From Labilibaculum antarcticum (GTDB lineage: Bacteria; Bacteroidota; Bacteroidia; Bacteroidales; Marinifilaceae): a stretch of 64,000 bases of DNA. Below the pieces are notes generated by a model. That model worked only from the letters and a program-made list of their open reading frames with translations, searched no databases and was not told the DNA's origin. The translations under genes were made by a program, and so were the position numbers. Position 1 is the stretch's first letter. Every line of letters starts with the position of its first letter. Location of the stretch: NCBI RefSeq assembly GCF_002356295.1, contig NZ_AP018042.1, positions 5,426,361-5,490,360 on the forward strand, given 5' to 3'. Positions 24,442-32,928 of this stretch are shown here, piece after piece.

Positions 24442-26208
24442 ATGAATAAGAAAAAACTTGGTGTCTTGGCATCAACAGCTATTTGCGGGAATGATATTAG
24501 CTCCTCTGTACTATATGTATCAGCCCTTTCGATTGGTTTTGCCGGCCAATATGCATGGATCACCCTACTCATTGTTGCTGTGGTTCTGTTTTTATTCAGA
24601 AAAATTTACGGCGAGGTTGTGGGTGCGCTTCCCTTAAATGGAGGTGCATATAATGCATTGCTGAACACCACAAGCAAATCAACAGCCTCTTTAGCGGCAA
24701 CCCTTACCATACTTTCTTATATGGCCACTGCGGTGATATCTGCCAACGAGGCAATGCATTACTGTCATCACATTTTTAGTCAGCTGCCAATTATGATCGC
24801 TACAGTTGGTCTACTACTGGTTTTTGCCGTTCTCACCATTTCCGGGATAACAGAATCCTCGAAAGTGGCCACTGGCATCTTTATTTTCCATCTTTTTTCG
24901 CTGTCTTTATTAGCTGTATTTATAATAAAACATTTGCTTATAAATGGATTTTCTCAATTCTTAGAAAACTGGAACTTACCCGTAGAAGGTAGTATTACCA
25001 TAGCTATATTTTTAGGTTTTTCAGCCTCCATGCTCGGCATATCGGGATTCGAAAGTTCTGCGAATTTTGTTGAAGAACAACAACCGGGAGTCTTTCGGAA
25101 AACACTTTTAAACATGTGGATCGTGGTTAGTATCATCAATCCCTTAATGGCATTCCTTGCCTTAAGTCTGGTTCCTATTCCCGAAATAAGATCAGAATAC
25201 TCTACAACACTACTGTCACACATGGGGAGTTTATCATCCGGAGAATGGTTGTCAACGCTAATTTCCATTGATGCAGTACTTGTTTTGAGTGGAGCGGTTT
25301 TAACTTCTTACATTGGTGTTTCAGGATTACTTGAACGAATGACTTTGGACCGTGTTTTACCCCAGTTTTTCTTGCGAAAAAACAAAAAGGGAAGTTCCTA
25401 CCGAATCATTATCATGTTCTTTATCCTATCTGTTTCTGTTCTGCTAATCACAAATGGAAATGTTGGGGTTTTGGCCGGAGTTTACACCATTTCCTTTTTA
25501 TCTGTTATGTTTCTCTTCGGATTTGGTAATATCCTACTAAAGGTTAGAAGGGCTAAACTTCCACGTCCCGAAACTGCAACCTGGCTAAGTGTTATCGTAG
25601 CAATAATAGCCGTAATAGTTGCTCTTGTAGGAAATGTCATAATGGAACCTCAGAGTGAAAACGCTCCTTCGAATGTGAGTGTATTTCTAAGCTATTTTAT
25701 ACCTGCCATTATTTTTATTTCGATAATGCTGAACCGGGTTGCCATACTCAGAGGCCTGCTTGGTGTCTCCATTTATATTTTCAATTACATTAAAAACTGG
25801 TTTCTGCAAATTAGCAGCAACCTAAACAATGTTATTAATTCGATTAATGCTCAACAGTTTATCTACTTTGCAAAAAGAGACAATATTGCCATTTTAAACA
25901 AGGTGATGTTGTATATAAAAAGCAATGAACATACAAAGAACCTAAAAATTGTTCATGTCGTTGACCCATCAAAAGAAGATGAATCTGAATTTATTGCAAG
26001 CTTTAAGAAAGTGGTTGAAATTATCAATGAAGAATACCCGGAAATTGAAGTGGAAGCACTAATTATTGAAGGAATATTCGGTCCGGAACTAATTAAAGAA
26101 TTGTCGGCCAAATGGAAAGTTCCTATCAACTTCATGTTCATAGCATCACCAGGCGATCATTTTCTATACAAAGTAGAAGAATTGGGTGGCGTTCGACTAA
26201 TCATCTAA
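24442..26208 (+). CDS. APC-family amino acid permease with C-terminal soluble domain
   Basis: About 588 residues from the ATG at 24442 (the frame opens earlier with TTG at 24400). Twelve or so transmembrane segments occupy about 1-445, beginning KKLGVLASTAICGNDISSS, with the APC motif of the first unwound helix, and GALPLNGGAYNALLNTTSKS after helix 2. The last 130 residues are soluble and read like an alpha-beta nucleotide-binding or universal-stress-type domain (LKIVHVVDPSKEDESEF; INFMFIASPGDHFLYKVEEL). It should import or exchange an amino acid or amine; the substrate is unknown. An MscS channel gene follows after 49 nt, probably co-transcribed. Confidence 0.85.
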   Translation: MNKKKLGVLASTAICGNDISSSVLYVSALSIGFAGQYAWITLLIVAVVLFLFRKIYGEVVGALPLNGGAYNALLNTTSKSTASLAATLTILSYMATAVISANEAMHYCHHIFSQLPIMIATVGLLLVFAVLTISGITESSKVATGIFIFHLFSLSLLAVFIIKHLLINGFSQFLENWNLPVEGSITIAIFLGFSASMLGISGFESSANFVEEQQPGVFRKTLLNMWIVVSIINPLMAFLALSLVPIPEIRSEYSTTLLSHMGSLSSGEWLSTLISIDAVLVLSGAVLTSYIGVSGLLERMTLDRVLPQFFLRKNKKGSSYRIIIMFFILSVSVLLITNGNVGVLAGVYTISFLSVMFLFGFGNILLKVRRAKLPRPETATWLSVIVAIIAVIVALVGNVIMEPQSENAPSNVSVFLSYFIPAIIFISIMLNRVAILRGLLGVSIYIFNYIKNWFLQISSNLNNVINSINAQQFIYFAKRDNIAILNKVMLYIKSNEHTKNLKIVHVVDPSKEDESEFIASFKKVVEIINEEYPEIEVEALIIEGIFGPELIKELSAKWKVPINFMFIASPGDHFLYKVEELGGVRLII

Positions 26209-26257
26209 ATCTATTTCGAATGCCTCATTTAATCTTACAAATTAAAACCTAACCAAC

Positions 26258-27124
26258 ATGATCGAATTACAGGAAATATCGAACAAAACAATAGAATTAC
26301 TTCCAAAAATTGGATTGGGAATAATCGTCCTTTTCTTGTTTATAATGGCTTCATGGCTAATAAAAAAAGTCATAACCAAAAGAGTTAAGCCAAAAACTAA
26401 GAATCCCCTACTCGCTGAATTTTTAGGGAAAATAGTTGCTTTTATTATCACTATAACAGGATTTGTTTTGTTCCTACATATCATCGGACTGGGAGGAATA
26501 GCCAAAAATATAATGGCAGGTGCAGGAATCACAACATTTGTAATCGGTTTTGCCTTTAAAGACATCGGCGAAAATTTTCTTTCAGGTATTTTAATGGCAT
26601 TTAAAAGTCCGTTTAAAGTCGGAGACCTCATTGAAACAAATGGTACGATTGGATATGTAAGTGAGCTGAATCTTCGGGAAAGTATTCTTAAAACACTGGA
26701 TGGCAAGGATGTTTACATTCCTAATTCTCAGATCATTAAATCTCCGCTTTTCAACTATACCATTGATGGATATTTGCGGTATGAAATTACCATAGGACTG
26801 GACTACAATGTCGACTTTAAAAAAGTTTCGGACATTCTCAAAAGCATTTTAGCCGAAATCCCGGAAGTTCTAACTGGAGATAAGAAACCCATGGTAGTGG
26901 TGGATGAACTTGCTACGAGTACTGTAAATATGAGAATCTTGTATTGGATAGATACCTTTACATTGAAATCAAAAGCTTATCATCTGCAGATCAAGTCGCA
27001 AATACTCATTCGAATTGTTGAGGATCTAAATAAAAACGGTATCTATTTACCTGCCGATATTGTTGAAATAAAAAACTACAACAATCAGATTATACAAACA
27101 AATAAAATTGCAGGAACAGTTTAA
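26258..27124 (+). CDS. MscS-type small-conductance mechanosensitive channel
   Basis: This 288-residue protein has three transmembrane segments (about 18-36, 54-75, 84-105), the last being the glycine-alanine-rich pore helix (NIMAGAGITTFVIGFAFKDI) followed by the conserved GENFLSGI and the beta domain (FKVGDLIETNGTIGYVSELN). It opens on membrane tension to release solutes after hypo-osmotic shock. It lies 49 nt after the permease gene and is followed by a 22-bp stem terminator, so the pair forms one transcription unit. A second MscS gene occurs at 47720. Confidence 0.92.
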   Translation: MIELQEISNKTIELLPKIGLGIIVLFLFIMASWLIKKVITKRVKPKTKNPLLAEFLGKIVAFIITITGFVLFLHIIGLGGIAKNIMAGAGITTFVIGFAFKDIGENFLSGILMAFKSPFKVGDLIETNGTIGYVSELNLRESILKTLDGKDVYIPNSQIIKSPLFNYTIDGYLRYEITIGLDYNVDFKKVSDILKSILAEIPEVLTGDKKPMVVVDELATSTVNMRILYWIDTFTLKSKAYHLQIKSQILIRIVEDLNKNGIYLPADIVEIKNYNNQIIQTNKIAGTV

Positions 27125-27154
27125 AAAGGAATAATCACTTTAAAAAAGGAGCAA

Positions 27155-27203
27155 AAACAAGCTCTTTCTTTTGAATGAATGATTCAAAAGAAAGAGCTTG
27201 TTT
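27155..27203. terminator. Strong hairpin, 22-bp perfect stem
   Basis: 27155-27176 (AAACAAGCTCTTTCTTTTGAAT) pairs perfectly with 27182-27203 around a 5-nt loop GAATG. It is longer than a usual intrinsic terminator and ends in TTT only, so it could also protect the 3' end of the permease-mscS transcript. Confidence 0.75.
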
Positions 27204-27326
27204 ATAGCGCTAACAAATTTACCAACAGGAAATTTGTGAAAGTCAACCCGTATCTTAAAAACTCAGCATGTCGTAAACGTTTTCTGGTTCAGCTTACGAA
27301 CATATCCGGAAAACAATCATTTTCAA

Positions 27327-28850
27327 TTACTTAAATTCTCTTTCAAGCTCAGTCAACTCATCGCGAAGAATAAGCTCATCAGATAGAAGCATACCCGACT
27401 TTTTACGAAGTTCAATCAGGTCTTTTTCCATATTCTTTATATCCTGATCGAATTCTATTGACTGCATTGTACCACAACAACCTGATCTATCTTGATTTGC
27501 TGTTATAGAAGGATGATTTGGCAATGCAATTTTCAGATTAATAAGATCTTCGCCTCCATCAATGAAATTTTCATTGGTAAAATCAACCAATCCTTTTGTC
27601 ATAATAGTTAATGGAGTTGAAGACAGTACAATCTCTCTGTAGGTAAAGCGGTTTCGGATAAAACTTCTGTAAATAGCAGGGTCGCCCTGTTGTTTTGAAA
27701 TCTTAAGCATATTATTTGCCACATCGGTAAAGGTGGCGCTCTTCTCTGGCGACTTAATAATGGCTTTAAGCAAAAGTTTACAAAGCTTTTCATTTACGTC
27801 TAGTAAAATATGACTAGGACGGCTATGATTAATATTTTTCCGGTATTCGAACGCGAAGATATCCGCTAAAATATCATAGATCGCTCCGGTAAACACCTGA
27901 GAAATATCATGAACCAAATTACTCACCTCACTTAAGCGCAAGTTATTATCAGCATTCCGCAATCCCATTGGGCGTCCTAATGCATCACCCAATTCCTCGG
28001 CCAAGGCAGCAAGGAAATTTTTAGCATGCAAATTAGCTTTGGTAATGGAAATAAACGATTCCACCTGATCAAGATCCGATAGAGCAAGGAATATTGCCGA
28101 AAGGTCTGCGAATGATTCATGCAAAGCTCCGGTTTGCGGAATATTTTTGGTGCTAATCCAATTAGGCTTTAAGCCATCGAGAATAGCATGCCCTGTTTCA
28201 TGAGCAACAATATCCAATGATCTGCAAGTGTAAATGTTGTCTATTTCTCCATTTGGAATAAAATGGAAGAAATTAAGAGATTTATGATACCTGCTGTAAT
28301 AAGCATTGGCAGCCACTCCTGCCCTTGGATGCAGACTTAATACATCGGTATTTCCATCTGTATTCCAAGCCCATGGAATTCGTTTTCCGTTTAGGGCACG
28401 TTCATACATTTTAATTGTATTCCATACAACAGTGAAGGTATGTGCACAATCCGATTCAGGAGTATCCCCGTGAAAAATAAAATCACCATACATATTCCGG
28501 TGAACAGGAGTTACCGTATGCAGTACAGTTTTAATACGGGAATCTCTAGGACCATCCAGAACAACTCCCGGTAGATATTCTATCCGTCGTCCAATGCTTC
28601 CTAGAGATGGATCTTGTTTCCAAATCAACATTCTGGTTCCAAAACTTACAGGTACAGTAAATGGATTTGGAACAGGGTTTGGTCTTGGCAGTGGCACATT
28701 GGCTTGGATAACATGACGCTGACCAATCAATTCATCGTAAAACTGTTGAGTTGGTTCAGGTACAAGTGGGTCTTTTACTTGCCCATCTGTTTTCATTTTT
28801 GATTCTTTGACTAACATATCATTTGTATTTAAGGTTTTAAATATGCTCAT
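27327..28850 (-). CDS. Gluzincin (M4-like) zinc metallopeptidase without signal peptide
   Basis: This protein of about 507 residues starts at the ATG at 28850, which has an AAAAGGA ribosome site 11 nt upstream; an ATG at 28886 is also in frame. It has the zinc motif HETGH (residues 217-221 by this start, in DIVAHETGHAILDG) and a downstream glutamate ligand in GALHESFADLSA (about 245), the gluzincin arrangement of thermolysin relatives. A preceding N-terminal half with proline-rich linkers (VPLPRPNPVPNPF) could be a prodomain. No signal peptide or T9SS tail is visible, so its location is unclear. No partner genes adjoin. Confidence 0.75.
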   Translation of the reverse strand: MSIFKTLNTNDMLVKESKMKTDGQVKDPLVPEPTQQFYDELIGQRHVIQANVPLPRPNPVPNPFTVPVSFGTRMLIWKQDPSLGSIGRRIEYLPGVVLDGPRDSRIKTVLHTVTPVHRNMYGDFIFHGDTPESDCAHTFTVVWNTIKMYERALNGKRIPWAWNTDGNTDVLSLHPRAGVAANAYYSRYHKSLNFFHFIPNGEIDNIYTCRSLDIVAHETGHAILDGLKPNWISTKNIPQTGALHESFADLSAIFLALSDLDQVESFISITKANLHAKNFLAALAEELGDALGRPMGLRNADNNLRLSEVSNLVHDISQVFTGAIYDILADIFAFEYRKNINHSRPSHILLDVNEKLCKLLLKAIIKSPEKSATFTDVANNMLKISKQQGDPAIYRSFIRNRFTYREIVLSSTPLTIMTKGLVDFTNENFIDGGEDLINLKIALPNHPSITANQDRSGCCGTMQSIEFDQDIKNMEKDLIELRKKSGMLLSDELILRDELTELEREFK

Positions 28851-28886
28851 AGGAATGAAAAATCCTTTTGCGAACACACATTTCAT

Positions 28887-29535
28887 TAACTATGAGCCTT
28901 AACTACATTTGGGTATAATTAATTAATCAGAGATAATTAGCAACCAATCCTGAGCGAAACGATCATATCTCTTGTTGATCGTAGTAATAAGTTTGGATAA
29001 AACGCTGCTTACGCAACAAGTTAATTGAACTACTTTATGCTTCTTGCACAAATAGCCATTGCTAATTGGAACACAGTATGATCATAGGATTGCAGATGAG
29101 GATAGCAGTGGTTTATTCTTTTGTAAATCTTTCAACTTTCATTTTATAATTATAAAAATATTTACAAAATATCCAAGGAGTTTTGCCTGATACGAGCTCC
29201 TCTTTTTATTGAGAGTTTTCCTTATTTAAATAAAAACACTTCAACAAATTTACAATCTTAATATCTAAATGTCAAGCAAATCGAATAAATTAACTTAACA
29301 AGCACACCCACATTATGAATAATTAAACATTATCAAAATTTACCTCAATAGAAGTCCATCATATTATAAAATATTGATTCTATGGGTATACAATTCATAA
29401 AATATCATTCCTACTATCTCTTACTTTCTCTCGCCCCTGCATATCTCGAAGTCTATCCCATTGCCAACCAATTTAATTTACATATAAAAGTGCTTCATAG
29501 GCTTATTTCTCCAATAGCAAAGAATTCTATAATGC
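28887..29535. other. Intergenic region, no gene seen
   Basis: This stretch separates the metallopeptidase and the EEP gene. It is A+T-rich with scattered stops. A 68-codon frame at 29382-29588 has no recognisable features and overlaps the terminator at 29540, so I do not call it. Confidence 0.45.
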
Positions 29536-29539
29536 AAAA

Positions 29540-29569
29540 AAAATCCTCAGGACATTTCCTAAGGATTTT
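29540..29569 (-). terminator. Intrinsic terminator of the GH92-EEP unit
   Basis: AAAATCCTCAGGA (29540-29552) pairs with TCCTAAGGATTTT (29557-29569) with one mismatch. On the minus strand the hairpin is followed by a T run (A run at 29536-29543 on the plus strand). It lies just after the stop of the EEP gene. Confidence 0.8.
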
Positions 29570-29590
29570 CATTGTATGTATGTGGTAGAA

Positions 29591-30427
29591 TTAAAATTCT
29601 ATTTCAACAAATACGGGTAAATGATCAGAAGGATATCGCTCATCCACCTGATCATCAATAATTTTAAACTGATTAACCTTGCCATCGCCTTTACTAATAA
29701 ATATATAATCAATACGATCGGTAACTGGCTCGGCATGTTTAAATGCGTTAAAGCTACCCTGTGGGCCTAAAATGTTTTCGCCAGCCAAACTTTTTGTTTC
29801 ATCCAGCACCGTACTCAAATACTGAATAGCTGTGGTTTCGGGAGTAAGGTTAAAGTCACCCATTAAAACACAAGGATAGTTTTCAGGATTACTTTCAGTG
29901 ATTTTACTATAGATCAGCTTCGAACTGTTTTGTCTCGCTTGCTCGCCAATGTGATCGAAATGAGTATTGAATACATAAAACCGCTCACCGCTTTGTTTAT
30001 TTTCCAAAAGCAGATAGGTGCAGATTCTCTCCAATACCGCATCCCATCCTACTGAAATTTCTTCCGGAGTTTCCGACAACCAAAAAGTAGCTTGCTGAAC
30101 TACATCATATTTTGCCGGCTTGTAAAAAACAGCACAGTACTCCCCTTTTTTCTTTCCATCATCTCTTCCCACTCCCACGTAAGAATAATCTGTCAGTGCA
30201 CTATCCAAATAGGCCAGCTGATGATGAAGTCCCTCTTGTGTACCGAACACATCAGGACTATATTTTGCAATCAGATCAACCACATTGCTTTTTCTAGCAT
30301 CCCAACGATTCACACCCTCATTTGGGTTATCGTAGCGCAAATTATAGGTCATAAATTTTTGCGGCTGTTTCTGTTCGGTGCATCCAAAGGCAAATAGAAC
30401 AAGCAAAAGAAAGATATATTTTTTCAT
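29591..30427 (-). CDS. Lipoprotein of the endonuclease/exonuclease/phosphatase (EEP) family
   Basis: This 278-residue protein has a lipobox LFAFGC (Cys at about 16). The EEP catalytic signatures are all present: MTYNLRYDN, FGTQEG, FNTHFDHIG, LMGDFNLTP and the terminal SDHLPV with the catalytic Asp-His. EEP lipoproteins next to glycosidases in Bacteroidota are usually phosphodiesterases or sugar phosphatases rather than nucleases. It lies 44 nt after the GH92 gene, so the two probably act on the same glycan, for example a mannose-phosphate-containing one. That substrate is inference. Confidence 0.88.
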   Translation of the reverse strand: MKKYIFLLLVLFAFGCTEQKQPQKFMTYNLRYDNPNEGVNRWDARKSNVVDLIAKYSPDVFGTQEGLHHQLAYLDSALTDYSYVGVGRDDGKKKGEYCAVFYKPAKYDVVQQATFWLSETPEEISVGWDAVLERICTYLLLENKQSGERFYVFNTHFDHIGEQARQNSSKLIYSKITESNPENYPCVLMGDFNLTPETTAIQYLSTVLDETKSLAGENILGPQGSFNAFKHAEPVTDRIDYIFISKGDGKVNQFKIIDDQVDERYPSDHLPVFVEIEF

Positions 30428-30471
30428 TATCGGTTTTTTATTAATTGTGTTGCAATTCCAATTCAGGTTCT

Positions 30472-32658
30472 TTATTTATCAGCGCTTAAAACAAATTTCA
30501 ATTCTCCGCCCTGCATAAGCTGTTGGTGAGTAATTGTTAGCTCTTTGTATTCTTCACCGTTCAGATAAACAGCTTGAATGTAATGATTCTGCACGGCCTG
30601 ATTTTCCGTAGAAATTGTAAAGGTTTTTCCGTTTGGCAGATGAATCACTCCCTTGCTTACTGAAGGAGAAGTTAAATCGTAAATTCCGTTGGCCGGATTT
30701 GTTGGGTAAATCCCCAGTGAAGACATCACCAGCCAAGCTGACATTTGTCCGCAATCCTCGTTGCCACAATACCCATCAGGCTTGTTTGTGTATTGAGAAC
30801 GGATTATTCTGCGAACCATTTCCTGTGTTTTTTCAGGCTGACCAATATGGTTAAATAGATAAGCAACATGATGACTTGGTTCATTACCGTGAGCATATTG
30901 GCCAATCATACCCGTACTAAAAATAGGCAGGTCGTCGGTCGTTGCCGGATGGTAAGTAAACATTGAATCTAATTTGGCTGTGAACTTCTCTTTGCCAACA
31001 GTGGCTATAAATTCAGGAATATCTTGCGGTACATACCAGAAGTATTGCCAGGCATTGCTTTCGCAATAGTAATTGGTGTAATCTTTAGCAACAAAATTGG
31101 GAATGAACTTGCCATGCTCATCTTTCGGACGAAAGAAAGTCGATTTAGGATCGTATAAATTCTTCCAATTCTCACCACGCTTTAAAAAGTACTGGTAATC
31201 TTCTTCTTTGTTCAAAGCTTTTGCCAACTGTGCAATACACCAATCGTCGTAAGCATACTCCAAGGTTTTGGAAACCGACCAGTTCTCTCCTTCTGCATCG
31301 GTAGGAACGTAACCCAATTTCATGTATTCTTCAATATCCCTGCCTTTTTCCATGGCTGATACTTTACAAGCAGTAAAGGCTTTCTCAGCATCCATTTCAA
31401 TTCCCTTGAAATAGGCATCAACAATTACAGGTACAGCATGGTAACCAATCATCATGTTGGTTTCGTTTCCTGCCAGCGACCAAACCGGTAACAAGCCTGT
31501 TTCATCGTAATGTGCCAAAAATGACTTGATAAAATCTCCCACTTTATCAGGACACAAAATGGTATACAAAGGGTGAGCTGTTCGGTAAGTATCCCATAAA
31601 GAGAAAGTGTCGTAACGATCAAATCCTTCGGCTTTGTGGTAATTTCCATCTGCTCCTTTGTGCATTCCATCCACATCCGATAAGAGTGAAGGTGTTAGAT
31701 ACAGGTGATATAAATTGGTGTAGAAAATCTCTTTTTGAATTTCCGATCCGGTAATTTCAATCTGCGAAAGTACTTTCTCCCATTCCTGATCGGCATTTTT
31801 CACGGTGGCGTCAAAATCCCAAGCCGACAGTTCTGCCTGCAGGTTTTTCTTTGCTCCTTCAACCGAAGCCGACGACAAAGCCACCTTAACTAATATTTGT
31901 TCGTTTTCCGAAGTTGGGAAATTGGCAACAATCTTGGTTTTTGCTCCATTCACTTCACTCTTTACTGATTTTGCATCTGCTTCGAACAAATCAGCACTTT
32001 TAAAAGCTTTAGAGAACTGAGCCACAAAATACACATGCTGATCTCTGGCCCATCCGTTGGATTTTCGATAGCCGGAAATGGTAGAATCATTTTCGATGGT
32101 AATTTGTGTGGCATATGGATTGTCCCAATTCAATTTGTAGCCTAAATCCAAAATAATCTGTGATTTTTTATCGGCTGGAAAAGTATAACGGTGAAATCCG
32201 ACCCGCTTAGTCGTGGTTAACTCGGCAACAATACCGGAGCTTAGCAAATCAACTTTGTAATATCCTGGCGATGCTTCTTCTCTGTCGTGAGAAAATTTAG
32301 AATACGGACGGTAATCACCTTCAGGAGTTAAACTTTCAGTAAATCGACTGTTCATAGGCATGAACAATAAATCATACATATCTCCCGCTCCGGTTCCCGA
32401 CAAATGCGTGTGGCTAAATCCAGCAATGGTGGAATCAGGCCAAAAGTAACCTGCTATCCGGTCCCATCCGGGCAAACCGTTATCAGGACTCAACTGAACC
32501 ATTCCAAAAGGAGAAACTGCACCAGGATAGGTATTCCCAGGACCATCAGTCCCTACAAAGGTATTTACGTAATTGGTAAGTTTGTTCTCACTTTCTACAT
32601 TCTTTTCACTGCACGCAAAAAGACAAATCATTGCCCAACAGGTGGCTAATAATCTCAT
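30472..32658 (-). CDS. GH92 alpha-mannosidase lipoprotein
   Basis: This 728-residue protein has a lipobox (ICLFAC) and the GH92 hallmark NTFVGTDGPGNTYPGAVSPF close to the N-terminus. Further family motifs are SHTHLSGTGAGD, YDTFSLWDTYRTAHPLYTI, GMIGQYAHGNEPSHH and GYCGNEDCGQMSAWLV, covering the beta-sandwich and the (alpha/alpha)6 barrel with the acid and base glutamate/aspartate residues. GH92 enzymes are calcium-dependent exo-alpha-mannosidases, often alpha-1,2. It is the first gene of a two-gene unit with the EEP lipoprotein. A TATATTTG box at 32738-32745 (minus strand) is a candidate -7 element. Confidence 0.93.
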   Translation of the reverse strand: MRLLATCWAMICLFACSEKNVESENKLTNYVNTFVGTDGPGNTYPGAVSPFGMVQLSPDNGLPGWDRIAGYFWPDSTIAGFSHTHLSGTGAGDMYDLLFMPMNSRFTESLTPEGDYRPYSKFSHDREEASPGYYKVDLLSSGIVAELTTTKRVGFHRYTFPADKKSQIILDLGYKLNWDNPYATQITIENDSTISGYRKSNGWARDQHVYFVAQFSKAFKSADLFEADAKSVKSEVNGAKTKIVANFPTSENEQILVKVALSSASVEGAKKNLQAELSAWDFDATVKNADQEWEKVLSQIEITGSEIQKEIFYTNLYHLYLTPSLLSDVDGMHKGADGNYHKAEGFDRYDTFSLWDTYRTAHPLYTILCPDKVGDFIKSFLAHYDETGLLPVWSLAGNETNMMIGYHAVPVIVDAYFKGIEMDAEKAFTACKVSAMEKGRDIEEYMKLGYVPTDAEGENWSVSKTLEYAYDDWCIAQLAKALNKEEDYQYFLKRGENWKNLYDPKSTFFRPKDEHGKFIPNFVAKDYTNYYCESNAWQYFWYVPQDIPEFIATVGKEKFTAKLDSMFTYHPATTDDLPIFSTGMIGQYAHGNEPSHHVAYLFNHIGQPEKTQEMVRRIIRSQYTNKPDGYCGNEDCGQMSAWLVMSSLGIYPTNPANGIYDLTSPSVSKGVIHLPNGKTFTISTENQAVQNHYIQAVYLNGEEYKELTITHQQLMQGGELKFVLSADK

Positions 32659-32789
32659 ATTCTATAATAGTTTGAATTTCTGATCTTGTAAAAAATCAGA
32701 AATAATATGGAAATTTGGCTTTTGGAGATTATGCGGTCAAATATACGCAAAAGAACAATACCCACTCATGATTTGAATAAACAAGAATA

Positions 32790-32822
32790 AAAAAAGGATC
32801 GGCCCCAGCCGATCCTTAAAAT
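32790..32822 (-). terminator. Intrinsic terminator of the xylose operon
   Basis: AAGGATCGGC (32794-32803) pairs with GCCGATCCTT (32808-32817) with a 4-nt loop. A run of A on the plus strand at 32788-32795 gives the T tract for minus-strand transcription. It lies between the symporter gene and the GH92 gene and separates the two units. Confidence 0.85.
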
Positions 32823-32928
32823 ATCCATTATCTTAAACCAATAAAACCCACCAACTTATCTATTAATTGACGATAATGGATATAAACATGTACAACTACT
32901 AACTAACTAACTATAAACTATTTTAAAT

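Noticed and set aside
29382-29588. 68-codon frame in the spacer before the EEP gene
   Set aside because: It runs through the terminator hairpin at 29540-29569 and shows no protein features.
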